The notes beneath the pieces were generated by a model. That model had not been told where the DNA came from and made no database searches. It saw nothing but the letters and a program-made list of their open reading frames with translations. This document shows positions 52,941 to 61,896 of a stretch of 64,000 nt of DNA, in pieces (within the stretch, counting starts at the first letter, position 1; the number at the start of each line of letters is the position of its first letter). The DNA lies in contig CBFDCR010000001.1 in the NCBI GenBank assembly GCA_965603365.1, forward strand, positions 118,165 to 182,164, written 5' to 3'. The position numbers and the translations under genes are program-made. Origin of the DNA: JAHELQ01 sp965603365 (GTDB lineage Bacteria > Acidobacteriota > Aminicenantia > UBA2199).

Positions 52941-54833
52941 TTATCTCAAACTGACCTTGAGGGGATTAAGGAGGTAGGGCCTGATTTTTTCTTTTTTCTC
53001 GGAACTCAAACCAGGTTGAAGTGGGGCAGGCGAGTAGGGTTCGGTGCTGATGTAGATGATCTTCTTTCCTGCTGCCGACAGATCGGCCAATAATTGCAAA
53101 AACCGCTCTTCAAAATTTCGAGACAAACCCTTGATGAAATCATTTACTATGACTCTTTCATCGGCCCCGGCCAGGACAACGGCACATATCAATTTTTTGA
53201 ATGCTTCCTCATCCAGCTCCCACAGTCTCCGGTGCCATCGGTATACCAGATCGGAAAATTGGAAAGACTCCAGGAACTCTAAAGCCCGAGACTTCTCGAC
53301 TCTTTTTTGAGAACAGGCATAGTTTAAAAAACACTCTACGGTGACATTAAAAACAAACGCCTCTTGAGAATAGGGTTCCAGCAAGCTGTCAGCCGGGCCT
53401 CTCAGAGCGGCAATTAAAAGATCCTTTTTCTCTTTGGCCGTCAGGCAAAACAATATCTTCCCTTTCTGGACGTCCTCCTCGGTTATTCCAGGGCTTTTAA
53501 CTGCCCTGAGGGGTTTATTCCGCTGTCTGGCGACGACAATCAGCAATATTGTTAACAGAAGATAGCCGATCAAGATGCCGGTGCCTTTGTTGAAACTGGC
53601 GGGGAGTGCGGCACCGGCGGCATAAATGTTTTCGTTTGCCTGGACAAAGGATTCGATCCCGGGGTCTCCGGCAGCATACCGTTTGTGGACATAGAACCTG
53701 ATAAATCGGTCCCGCAGGTGCAGGATATAATCGACAAACCGGATGTAATCATTGTAACCCTTACCGGAAATTTCCGAATTCAAAAGGAGGTAATAGTTCC
53801 CCGGGAAAAATGAGGAAAAATTTTCAAACGCGGCCGCCGCGACCTTGACCTGGTCATGAAATTGGCTCTCTTTTCGTATGTTCTCGATATAGCCGCTGTT
53901 CATAAACTCCGAAATGATCTGAGCAGCCTTTTGTTTAACCTCTTCGGTATTACCCGTTGAATCTCGCATAAACTCCCGGAGGGTACGTTTGGCATTCTTC
54001 TCCATACCCAGCATGATCTGCAGCTTTTCCAGATTCAATTTTTCTGTAGAGGGAATTTGGGTGGCCATTCTCTGGATGCCGGTGTTGACCAATTCCGGCA
54101 GGATGAGGGTGACCAGAAACCAGAAAATCAGTGTTAGAGAGAGTGATATCTTTTTAAATTTCGTCAGCAGGGGGATTAAAATACCGCCCAGGAAAAGAAG
54201 ATCCAGAAAGAGCAATGAGAATATACAGAAATGGAGAAAAGTATTGAGGTCGCTGCCGGAAAAGGGAATCCCCATCAGGAGGGCAACCCCCAGGGGGATT
54301 CCCATCAAAACAGCCAGCATGATGTCCATCAGCACCAATCTCGAACAGATCGTTTTGAAGAGATAGCCTCGGCCGAAGAATTCAAAGTTTTCTCTGCCCC
54401 GGAAAGTATCGAATCCCAGGTACAACATCCAGAGGCTGGCAAATAGATAGATGATCCCCCCGAAGTCGTTGACATTTCCCGTGTTGGAGAAAATATTCTC
54501 CCCTTTTTTGAGGTCGTAGATGTTTATGATCTCGGTGGCATCGATGTTGGTCTTTAAATCTTTAGAGATATAACCGTTTCTAAAGAAGACCGCCAGGGGC
54601 GATGGCTGAAACATGATCCTGAATCCCACGGCCGCATACTGCCCATAGTTGACAAACCGTTCGATCTTCTGTCTTTCCAGGATTTTAAAGTCTTTTTTAT
54701 TCTCCTGGACTTTTTTATAATCGTAAATCCCCAAAAAGACGAAGTATAACGAGATCAGGAGGAGGAAGATAAAAATCATTATGTTTCGCCGGGAAAAGAT
54801 CCGGGAAGATTCGAATTTCAGTGTCGAAATCAT
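52941..54833 (-). CDS. ABC-2-type permease with C-terminal pseudo-ATPase domain
   Basis: 630 residues. The first 440 form an ABC-2/DUF3526-like permease: a first helix (about 17-36), a large extracellular loop, a block of helices (about 120-250), a second soluble loop and a last helix (about 420-440). The C-terminal 190 residues look like half an ABC ATPase: LDEEAFKKLICAVVLAGADE at the place of the signature helix and VIVNDFIKGLS for Walker B/D-loop, then IIYISTE for the H-loop region, with His replaced. Walker A is absent, so it cannot hydrolyse ATP alone. It overlaps the upstream gene by 4 nt (ATGA). Confidence 0.7.
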   Translation of the reverse strand: MISTLKFESSRIFSRRNIMIFIFLLLISLYFVFLGIYDYKKVQENKKDFKILERQKIERFVNYGQYAAVGFRIMFQPSPLAVFFRNGYISKDLKTNIDATEIINIYDLKKGENIFSNTGNVNDFGGIIYLFASLWMLYLGFDTFRGRENFEFFGRGYLFKTICSRLVLMDIMLAVLMGIPLGVALLMGIPFSGSDLNTFLHFCIFSLLFLDLLFLGGILIPLLTKFKKISLSLTLIFWFLVTLILPELVNTGIQRMATQIPSTEKLNLEKLQIMLGMEKNAKRTLREFMRDSTGNTEEVKQKAAQIISEFMNSGYIENIRKESQFHDQVKVAAAAFENFSSFFPGNYYLLLNSEISGKGYNDYIRFVDYILHLRDRFIRFYVHKRYAAGDPGIESFVQANENIYAAGAALPASFNKGTGILIGYLLLTILLIVVARQRNKPLRAVKSPGITEEDVQKGKILFCLTAKEKKDLLIAALRGPADSLLEPYSQEAFVFNVTVECFLNYACSQKRVEKSRALEFLESFQFSDLVYRWHRRLWELDEEAFKKLICAVVLAGADERVIVNDFIKGLSRNFEERFLQLLADLSAAGKKIIYISTEPYSPAPLQPGLSSEKKEKIRPYLLNPLKVSLR

Positions 54834-55474
54834 TGGTTAAAAAGGGTTTGGCCGATTATGGTACCGTAATTCCCAAACAATGTGGTTTCTGAAAATTGCT
54901 GCAGCAGTTGCCACATCGCCGAAGTTTTGGGCTTTAAGTTGATTTCCAGTTGGCCCCTGATTTCAGTCAGGCTCTCGATCATGCCGCCTATATCGTCGGT
55001 CATCTGTGCATAAAAGCCCGTTATGTCACCCTTGGCCAGATAGGCCTCGACCCTTTTCATAATGGCTTCATTCAAGCCCTCCCGAAGGGCAAAGCCGTCA
55101 TAATCGAAATCCTTCAATAAATTCAGTTTACTTTCCGCATAACCGGCACTTTTCCCCAGGTCATAGGCTTGAAGAAAACTGGATTTTGCCTTTTGCAACT
55201 GCTCGCCGGCAGAGCGGGCCAGGGAGAGGGCGGCGGAAAAATCAAAAGGGCCCAGAGCACCCGTTTCTCCCAGGGAGAAGAGATTCATGACATCTGCCTG
55301 GGCCTTGAAGTAGGCCGCAGCCCCCTCAATCACGTAGTGTTCAATAGCCCCTTTGTCTTCATCGGGGAAGGCGGGGACGATGTCGTTGGCACAGTAGATC
55401 GCCATTAACGGCCGTGCCGCCACCATAAGAACCACCATCAAGAAAACCGGTAACCAGATTGTTTTTTTCATCAT
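54830..55474 (-). CDS. Exported protein of unknown function, partner of the ABC-2 permease
   Basis: 214 residues with a signal peptide (LPVFLMVVLMVAARPLMA). The mature part is almost entirely helical (YFKAQADVMNLFSLGE, LSLARSAGEQLQKAKSSFLQAYDLG) and has no recognised motif. It is translated just before the ABC-2 permease with an ATGA overlap, so the two act together, perhaps as a periplasmic component. The upstream region to the PP2C gene is AT-rich and contains an inverted repeat (ATAGATCT arms, 55546-55573). Confidence 0.6.
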   Translation of the reverse strand: MMKKTIWLPVFLMVVLMVAARPLMAIYCANDIVPAFPDEDKGAIEHYVIEGAAAYFKAQADVMNLFSLGETGALGPFDFSAALSLARSAGEQLQKAKSSFLQAYDLGKSAGYAESKLNLLKDFDYDGFALREGLNEAIMKRVEAYLAKGDITGFYAQMTDDIGGMIESLTEIRGQLEINLKPKTSAMWQLLQQFSETTLFGNYGTIIGQTLFNQ

Positions 55475-55764
55475 TTTTCTCCTTAATTAATTTTTACATT
55501 TTATTGTAAAAAAAAAAAGCATAAATGTCAATAAAAAACCATATAATAGATCTAAAATATTTTATAGATCTATTTTGTGGATATATTGGGCCAATAAACG
55601 TAATTGTGGATAGATACTCAATTTAAATGATTGAAAGCCGTGGTGAACTTTGTTAAAATAATCATGAAAAATGAAAAAGAGGATTGATTTGTTTTGGTTT
55701 AGGTCTCTGCGTGTTCCGGATACAGGAAGCGGCAGGGAGCCGAAAAATTGGAGCAGGGTGGCCG
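55475..55764. promoter_or_regulatory. Divergent promoter region
   Basis: AT-rich spacer between the ABC permease operon and the PP2C gene. It holds an A-run, a CATATAATAG box and the inverted repeat 55546-55573 with ATAGATCT arms. Distinct -35/-10 pairs cannot be assigned with certainty. A TTG-initiated extension of the PP2C frame into 55684 is not needed. Confidence 0.4.
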
Positions 55765-56637
55765 ATGCTTGATCTGAAAAAGTTTCTGGGACTTTCCGGC
55801 GATGATGAGGCGACAGAACTGGTGTTTGGCGCTACCGATATCGGCAGAGTGCGGGAAAAAAATGAAGATTATTGCCTGATCAATCGCCAGAAGCACCTCT
55901 ATATTGTCTCCGATGGGATGGGGGGGCACAATGCCGGTGAGATCGCCAGCCAGAATGCCGCTAAAACGGTAGAGGCCTATTTCACCTCCTCGCTGTTGAG
56001 AAAATTGCCGCGCAATCCCGGAATTATTCAGGATGAGATCAATTCCAGCGTCAAGCGGGCCCATCAAAGGCTGCACGAATTGGCAGACGGTAACCCTCAA
56101 TATAGTGGCATGGGCTGTACTATTGTCGTGGCCCTGATAGTGGGGAATGCCCTGCATATTGGGCACGTGGGGGATTCCCGGGCCTATCTTTCGGACGACA
56201 CAGAGCTGAACCTGTTAACCACCGATCACACCTTTGTGATGGAATTGGTCAAAAAGGGAAAAATGAGAATGGAGGATATCAAAACGAGCGCCATGAAAAA
56301 CCACCTCAGTCAGGCATTAGGGGTTCCCGCCTTTGTCAGCCCGGATTACTCCCGGCATATATTGAAGAAGGGGGACAAAATACTCCTGTGCACCGACGGG
56401 CTGTGGGGCGCCATCAGCGAAGAAGAAATATTTGAAACCCTCAGGTTGAAAAAAACCCAAAAGCAGATTGTCTTAGAACTGATCCATCAGGCCAACCGGG
56501 CCGGCGGTCACGACAACATCACCTGTGTGATGATTGAGCCTGTGTTTGAGGAAGAAACAGCCACCCAGAAAGCGGGAGAGTACCATATTGTATTTTCGTA
56601 CCCCGATCGGGAAGGACCGGATAAAGATGGTGGTTGA
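55765..56637 (+). CDS. PP2C-family protein Ser/Thr phosphatase
   Basis: 290 residues from ATG 55765. All PP2C metal-binding motifs are visible: NEDYCLI, SDGMGGHNAGEIAS, GCTIVVALI, HVGDSRAYL, LTTDHT, LCTDGLWG and GGHDNITCVM. It dephosphorylates Ser/Thr proteins and usually counters a Hanks-type kinase; the only kinase in the window is the fusion at 24.4 kb, far away. A C-terminal tail of about 35 residues is not conserved. Single gene. Confidence 0.92.
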   Translation: MLDLKKFLGLSGDDEATELVFGATDIGRVREKNEDYCLINRQKHLYIVSDGMGGHNAGEIASQNAAKTVEAYFTSSLLRKLPRNPGIIQDEINSSVKRAHQRLHELADGNPQYSGMGCTIVVALIVGNALHIGHVGDSRAYLSDDTELNLLTTDHTFVMELVKKGKMRMEDIKTSAMKNHLSQALGVPAFVSPDYSRHILKKGDKILLCTDGLWGAISEEEIFETLRLKKTQKQIVLELIHQANRAGGHDNITCVMIEPVFEEETATQKAGEYHIVFSYPDREGPDKDGG

Positions 56638-56751
56638 CAGACACGTACTTATTTGTTAAAATATAACTTATTTCGTGGGTTATCATTGGGCAATCAAAAA
56701 ATAATAATCCAGTGAGTTAAAATTCTTTTAAAAGGAGGTCCTGGCAGTATC

Positions 56752-57147
56752 ATGGATATGAAAGTATATTTTCCCGGCGGCAAGAAAGTGTACGCCGATT
56801 TCAATGGCTTTACCCATAAGACCGATCAGCCGAGTTATGCCGGCGGCGAGGGCACGGCACCGACCCCATTTGAACTCTTTCTGGCATCCCTGGCCACCTG
56901 TGCCGGTATCTATGTCCTGGGTTTTTGCCAGCAGCGGGGCATCGATACCACCGGCATGGAAATCGTCCAGAGCCACGAGACCGACCCCCAGACCCGCATG
57001 ATATCGACTGTTAACCTGGAGATCAAATTGCCCGACAGCTTCCCGGAAAAATACCGCGCCGCCGTCGTCCAGTCAGCCAGTCTATGCGCGGTAAAGAAAC
57101 ATTTAGAAACGCCCCCACAGTTTAATGTTTTTACCTCTAAAATATAA
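56752..57147 (+). CDS. OsmC family protein
   Basis: 131-residue OsmC/YhfA-like protein. The fold's characteristic helix contains GGEGTAPTPFELFLASLATC, with the peroxidatic Cys, and the second Cys lies in SASLCAVKKHLE. OsmC proteins reduce organic hydroperoxides with thiol help; the YhfA-like branch has an unclear substrate. AAAAGGAGGT precedes the ATG by good spacing. The disulfide oxidoreductase 3 kb downstream could be part of the same thiol system, but no operon links them. Confidence 0.88.
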   Translation: MDMKVYFPGGKKVYADFNGFTHKTDQPSYAGGEGTAPTPFELFLASLATCAGIYVLGFCQQRGIDTTGMEIVQSHETDPQTRMISTVNLEIKLPDSFPEKYRAAVVQSASLCAVKKHLETPPQFNVFTSKI

Positions 57148-57219
57148 TTTTTTCGTTGATTTCGAGGAAGGTTATTGCTATAATTGAGGAAAAGATAAAT
57201 TAAATTAAAGGTAAAATTT

Positions 57220-57624
57220 ATGGAAACGGAAACGAGAAACTATGCTAAAAAGCCCAAAATATTGATTGTCGAGGACGACAAAAATAGCCGGGAATCCTGG
57301 AAAAAAGTCCTGATGGAAAACGGCTTTGAGGTTTTTGAAGCCGGTGACGGCGAGTCGGGAATCCGCCTGATCGAACAAGAATTGCCGGATCTGCTCCTAT
57401 GCGATATCCTGCTGCCCCAGATGGATGGGGTCAAGGTGTGTGAAAAAATACGGGAAAACGAAGCCATTTCCAGAATCCCCATCATCATGACCTCCGGCGT
57501 CTTTAAAGATCTCAGCTTTCGCATGAACGTGATCAAACGCTTAGCGGATGACTTTATTGAAAAACCATTTACAGAGCCAGAGTTGTTGGCCAAAATAAAC
57601 AAAATCCTATTCCCCTTCCAGTAG
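57220..57624 (+). CDS. Single-domain response regulator
   Basis: 134 residues consisting of one receiver domain: acidic pair in VEDDKNSRES, phospho-acceptor Asp in LLLCDILLPQMDG (about residue 63), Thr in MTSG and Lys in IEKPF. There is no output domain, so it works as a CheY-like or Spo0F-like relay. No histidine kinase is nearby. It sits 70 nt before the VWFA gene. Confidence 0.92.
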   Translation: METETRNYAKKPKILIVEDDKNSRESWKKVLMENGFEVFEAGDGESGIRLIEQELPDLLLCDILLPQMDGVKVCEKIRENEAISRIPIIMTSGVFKDLSFRMNVIKRLADDFIEKPFTEPELLAKINKILFPFQ

Positions 57625-57694
57625 ATAAATTTAACCGCAGCGCGACACTTTTCCCGGAAACGAAAATCCCGGCCACTACGTATATACAGAGGCG

Positions 57695-59293
57695 ATGAAA
57701 AAAGTTTTGCTTCTCTTTATGCTGGCTTCGATGCTTCAGGGCGCAGCGCAATCCGTGCCGCCGGCAAAGACACTCCCTGACCAGGAGCCCCTTAAATATA
57801 AAATTTCTGTGGATGTCATGGTAGTCCCCCTGTTTGCCGTGGATGAGCAAGGCAAGCCGGTCTTTGACCTCAAAAAAGGGGATCTGGAACTCTATCTCAA
57901 CGGCCGGCCCTGTGCGGTACAATTGTTGAATCGGCGAAAATTTTCGAGCCAGACCCTGGAAACCAGAAAACGAACCGTCAGCCAGGAGGAGCGATTTATC
58001 TTCGTGATCATCGATACCCTCTTTACCAGCCGAAACGGATTTCGGCGATCCAAACAGATCACCTTGAATCTTATCAACCAGGCCTTTCCCCAGGATCGGT
58101 TTGTGATCTTTGAGAACAATCCGGTCAAGGGTCTGACGTTGATTACCGGGCCCACCCGGCCGGGGGAAAAATTGACGAATCGGATCAAAAAGCTCAAGAG
58201 GCCGATTTCCAGATGGCCCACCCAACTCTTCGAGAGCCGAAATTTGAGCAACAACATCGATTTTTCCATTGTTACCGATTTTCGGCTGGAAACCGAGAAA
58301 TTACGTCAGTTGTGGGAGAATGAGCTGGCCATGGAACGAGAGGCCTACAAGCATCGGTTAAAATTTTTCAGCCGTTCCCTATCCTATTTTAAGTACATTC
58401 TCAATACCATTAACAAGCCCAAGATTGTCTTTTTACTTTCCGAAGGCACTTCCACCGGTGTTTTTAAAAATCCTGCCGCCTCACTGGTGGCCGACGACTT
58501 CGCCACCAATCCCAATACCCGGTTTTCGGAGAGCGGTTTTGAATCCGTCATCCTGAATGCCGAAAAAACCGTGCTTCAGCAAAACGAGATATATTCGCCG
58601 TTCCTTTTTCGCTACCTGATGGACATTGCTCAGGCGGTCAATTACGGGGGCAGCGTGTTCTATACCGTTAATCCCGGCCGGTTGAACGACATCAATGACG
58701 AAAACAAAATGGGGGAGACGAGTTTAAGGTATCTGGCCGACGAAAGCGGGGGGAAATTTTTTACCGGTTCGGACCCCGGCGAGATCGTGAAGAGTATTCA
58801 AAAATCCACCGCCGCTTACTACGAACTGATCCTGCCGCTGTCGGCGGGGATGGACGAACGGATGGAGGTGAATGTAAAATGTCTCCGACAGGGAGTTCGG
58901 GTTCATACCCTTAACCACCTTCAGCGGACACGTCCATACCGCCAGTTGGAGCCTATGGAAAAGAAAATATTCGCCCTCGATATATTGAACGGCGGCAGTT
59001 GGAGCCGTATGCTGGCCAGGGTGATGAAGGTGGATTACCGGAAACGGAAGCATGAATCCCGGCAAGAGGATTACATCGTCTGGGTGCCCATTCCCAACCA
59101 GATGCGGAACCGGGAACTGGATATGTTTTTAATCCGAATAAATCCCCAAAGCCAGGATACCGGTATCGATTTGATCCGCAAGAAAGTCAAGGGCCAGGCC
59201 ATCGTTACCATCAGAAGCCGGAAGCATCATAAACAATTCCTGGTATTTATTGAGCCTCAACAAGATTACTGCATCTACACCGGCGCCTTATGA
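57695..59293 (+). CDS. Secreted VWFA-related protein, acidobacterial type
   Basis: 532 residues with a signal peptide (LLLFMLASMLQGAAQS). The first 130 residues after it match the start of the VWFA-related Acidobacterial family (VPLFAVDEQGKPVFDLKKGD, then FVIIDTLFTSRNGFRRSKQI, where the MIDAS DxSxS is altered to DTLFTS). The family occurs mainly in Acidobacteriota and relatives and has no known biochemical role. It overlaps the zincin gene by 4 nt, making a three-gene operon with it and the disulfide oxidoreductase. Confidence 0.8.
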   Translation: MKKVLLLFMLASMLQGAAQSVPPAKTLPDQEPLKYKISVDVMVVPLFAVDEQGKPVFDLKKGDLELYLNGRPCAVQLLNRRKFSSQTLETRKRTVSQEERFIFVIIDTLFTSRNGFRRSKQITLNLINQAFPQDRFVIFENNPVKGLTLITGPTRPGEKLTNRIKKLKRPISRWPTQLFESRNLSNNIDFSIVTDFRLETEKLRQLWENELAMEREAYKHRLKFFSRSLSYFKYILNTINKPKIVFLLSEGTSTGVFKNPAASLVADDFATNPNTRFSESGFESVILNAEKTVLQQNEIYSPFLFRYLMDIAQAVNYGGSVFYTVNPGRLNDINDENKMGETSLRYLADESGGKFFTGSDPGEIVKSIQKSTAAYYELILPLSAGMDERMEVNVKCLRQGVRVHTLNHLQRTRPYRQLEPMEKKIFALDILNGGSWSRMLARVMKVDYRKRKHESRQEDYIVWVPIPNQMRNRELDMFLIRINPQSQDTGIDLIRKKVKGQAIVTIRSRKHHKQFLVFIEPQQDYCIYTGAL

Positions 59294-60054
59294 ACGACCT
59301 CGGTAAAATGGGTATAAGCCCCCGGAAGTTATGGCTGCTTTTTGTCGGTCTCTCTCTTTTGCTCCCCTTTCACTCTAAGGCCGGTGCGGAAGTAGAGCGG
59401 CAAAAATGGCGGGCGGCGGGATTTAAAGATCCGGAGGTGAGGCTGATCGATATCGGAAAATTTTATCGATCCGACGAAACATTTACCCACGGATTTGACC
59501 TGACCCTGGTCCTGCTGCGGGGCAGCGGCTGGACAAAAAAAACCGTTGTCAGACGCCTGCAAAAATTGGCCCGGATCTATGCCCCCTACCGGATTAAAAT
59601 CGGTGTCGCAAAACTGGTGATTGCCGGCTCCCCCAACGGCATGATCGATTTTTTGCGTCCCGGCACCGGCGATATCGACATTGCCCGCAGGACTCCACGA
59701 ACCTTCAGGCCCATCATCTACTATATCCGTTCGGTGCCCCCCCTCAATGCCTATTCATGGATCGAGCACAGCGATAACGAGGCTGTTCCCGACGCCATCA
59801 AGAACACCGCCTGGATTTCGCTGACCGCAGACATGGAGTTAAACAAAAAGATCCGTCCCCCCGATTATCTTACCGAGGCCCATGAACTGGGCCATATACT
59901 CCTCGATTCTCTCAGGCATTGCCAACCGGGGGCAGCCAATCTCATGGCCGCAGATTATAAACAGGTAAGCGGCCGATTGGAACCCCACCAGGTAGAGCGC
60001 ATCAAGAGGCATCAACTGGTGAAGCGTTTGCCAGATTTATTGGAGGAAAAATGA
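59290..60054 (+). CDS. Exported zincin-like metalloprotease
   Basis: 254 residues. A hydrophobic segment (LWLLFVGLSLLLPFHSKA, about 14-31) serves as signal. The mature domain has the zinc motif EAHELGHILLD near residue 198, followed by SLRHCQPGAANLMA with a methionine like the Met-turn of metzincins. It is expected to be a periplasmic or secreted peptidase. It overlaps both neighbours by 4 nt, so it is made together with the VWFA protein and the oxidoreductase. Family unknown. Confidence 0.7.
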   Translation: MNDLGKMGISPRKLWLLFVGLSLLLPFHSKAGAEVERQKWRAAGFKDPEVRLIDIGKFYRSDETFTHGFDLTLVLLRGSGWTKKTVVRRLQKLARIYAPYRIKIGVAKLVIAGSPNGMIDFLRPGTGDIDIARRTPRTFRPIIYYIRSVPPLNAYSWIEHSDNEAVPDAIKNTAWISLTADMELNKKIRPPDYLTEAHELGHILLDSLRHCQPGAANLMAADYKQVSGRLEPHQVERIKRHQLVKRLPDLLEEK

Positions 60055-61475
60055 AGTATGATATCATTGTGATCGGTGCCGGTTCCGCCGGACTCAATGT
60101 GGCCAGTTTTATGAATACCATCGGCCTGAAGGTGCTGCTGGTGGAGAAGGGACTCATCGGCGGCGACTGCTTGAATTACGGCTGTGTGCCCAGCAAAGCC
60201 TTGATTTCCATGGCCCACACCATCCGCTGCGCCCAACTGGCGGGTAAGTTCGGTATCCATCCGGTGGGCAGCCTGCAAATGGATAAAGTCGCCGATACCA
60301 TCCGGCAGCGGCAGGACTTCATCCGGGTCCACGAAAATGCCGGTTATTTCAGAGGCCGGGGCATCGACGTGGAAATCGGCAGTCCCGAATTTACGGCCAA
60401 AAATACCATTAAAATCAATGACAGAGAATGCACCGCCAGAAGAATCGTGATCGCCACCGGTTCCCGGCCGGCGCTCCCCCCTATCGAAGGCCTCGACAGG
60501 GTGGATTACCTCACCAATGAGACGATCTTTGCCAACCGTCAATTGCCAAAAAAATTGCTGGTAATCGGCGGCGGGCCCATCGGCATCGAGATGGCCCAGG
60601 CCTACCAACAGTTGGGTTCACAGGTGACGGTGCTGGTAAGGGGCCGGCAGATACTGCCCAAAGAGGATACCGACATTGCCGGGATACTATTGAGAGTGCT
60701 TCAAGATGAAGGCATGGACATCCGGCTCGGCTTTATCCCGGTACGGTTTCCCGATCCCCATACCCTGGTGGTCCAGCAGTACGACAAGCAGCAGCGGCGG
60801 CGATTCGGCGAAGAGATAGTCATCCATTTCGACCGGGTACTCATCGCCACCGGCAGAAAATTGAATGTAGAGGGGCTCAACTTAAAAAAGGCCGGGGTCG
60901 AGGTGCAGGACGGTAAGATAAGGCTGGATCAAACCCTGCGGACTTCCAACAAACGGATTTACTGCGGCGGCGATGTGGCCGGGGATTATCTATTTACCCA
61001 CTGGGCCGAATACCAGGCAGCGGTGGTGATCAACAACATGCTGAGCCCTTTCAAGAAGAAGGTAGACCGCTCACGTATCGCCTGGGTCACCTACACCGAC
61101 CCGGAGGTGGCCTCCTTCGGCCGGCAGGGCCGCAGCCTCGATCAAGAGGGCATTAAGTACAAGACCGTTGAGATCGAACTGAAGGAGGTAGACCGGGCCA
61201 TTTGTGAGGGCATCGAGGCGGGAAAGTTGAAACTTCACCTTTCAAAGGGCAAGATTATCGGCGGCACGATGATCGCCAGAAACGCCGGGGAGTTGAGCGG
61301 CGAACTGATCTCCGCCATGACCCTGGGCATTCCCTTTGCCAACCTGTACAACCGTATCTTCCCCTACCCCACCATGGCCCGCATCAACCGCCGGGCCGTC
61401 CAGAAACACTTAGGCCAAAAGCTGACCCCCCGCAACAAAACGATCCTCAACCGCCTCTACAAACTCCTCAACTAA
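60051..61475 (+). CDS. FAD/NAD(P)-dependent disulfide oxidoreductase
   Basis: 474 residues of the mercuric reductase / lipoamide dehydrogenase family. N-terminal FAD site GAGSAGLNVA, redox pair in GGDCLNYGCVPSKA (C43 and C48), NAD(P) site VIGGGPIGIEMA and second FAD motif YCGGDVAGDY. The C-terminal dimer region reads RIFPYPTMARINRRAVQ; the His-Glu pair of lipoamide dehydrogenase (HPTxxE) is missing, as in several members with unknown substrates. No N-terminal metal domain is present. Overlaps the zincin gene by 4 nt. Confidence 0.88.
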   Translation: MKYDIIVIGAGSAGLNVASFMNTIGLKVLLVEKGLIGGDCLNYGCVPSKALISMAHTIRCAQLAGKFGIHPVGSLQMDKVADTIRQRQDFIRVHENAGYFRGRGIDVEIGSPEFTAKNTIKINDRECTARRIVIATGSRPALPPIEGLDRVDYLTNETIFANRQLPKKLLVIGGGPIGIEMAQAYQQLGSQVTVLVRGRQILPKEDTDIAGILLRVLQDEGMDIRLGFIPVRFPDPHTLVVQQYDKQQRRRFGEEIVIHFDRVLIATGRKLNVEGLNLKKAGVEVQDGKIRLDQTLRTSNKRIYCGGDVAGDYLFTHWAEYQAAVVINNMLSPFKKKVDRSRIAWVTYTDPEVASFGRQGRSLDQEGIKYKTVEIELKEVDRAICEGIEAGKLKLHLSKGKIIGGTMIARNAGELSGELISAMTLGIPFANLYNRIFPYPTMARINRRAVQKHLGQKLTPRNKTILNRLYKLLN

Positions 61476-61664
61476 TTTTCTATTGAAACCAATTGTACTT
61501 GTGAAACCTGTGAAAACCCCTGTGCCGTGAAGTTCACGGAATCCCCCTGTTAATCACCTGAGATAAAAAAAAAGCAGAGACACTATTCCCCGGAAAGTAT
61601 TTGAATTTTGGCACACAATTTGGCCTGACCACAAATCTATCTTAAGTTAGTCTTCAAAGATTCT
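61476..61664. other. Intergenic region before the palindrome
   Basis: No gene or clear signal seen, except a short A-run (61567-61576). Confidence 0.5.
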
Positions 61665-61696
61665 TGTAGGGGACGGGAGAATCTGCGTCCCCTACA
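61665..61696. repeat. Dispersed palindrome, copy 3
   Basis: TGTAGGGGACG (61665-61675) and CGTCCCCTACA (61686-61696) form 11-bp arms around a 10-nt loop. It is a longer, looped version of 99-118 and lies just 7 nt before array 4. Confidence 0.7.
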
Positions 61697-61703
61697 AAAA
61701 ATC

Positions 61704-61828
61704 TTCCCCAACACCTAAGAAATCGTTCCCGGGTGCTAAAAAACGGTACCCACCTACAAAGGCGTGATTGCCAATGCCTAAAAAATTGTTGCCAACCATT
61801 AGCAAACGGTTCCCAACGGCATTGTCAT
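61704..61828. repeat. 21-nt-period degenerate tandem array 4
   Basis: Six units starting at 61704, 61725, 61746, 61767, 61788 and 61809, exactly 21 nt apart, each beginning (G/A)T(T/A)(C/G)CC. The start of each unit is a small palindrome whose arms change together: GGT-ACCC-ACC, ATTG-C-CAAT, GTTG-C-CAAC, GTT-CCC-AAC. The second half of each unit is CTAAAAAA-like. Confidence 0.8.
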
Positions 61829-61896
61829 AAAAAGGGCAGCATCTCGACTTCACCTTTAAGAGGCGGACAGGGGCGCCGCGTGCAGAGGAGGGGGGG

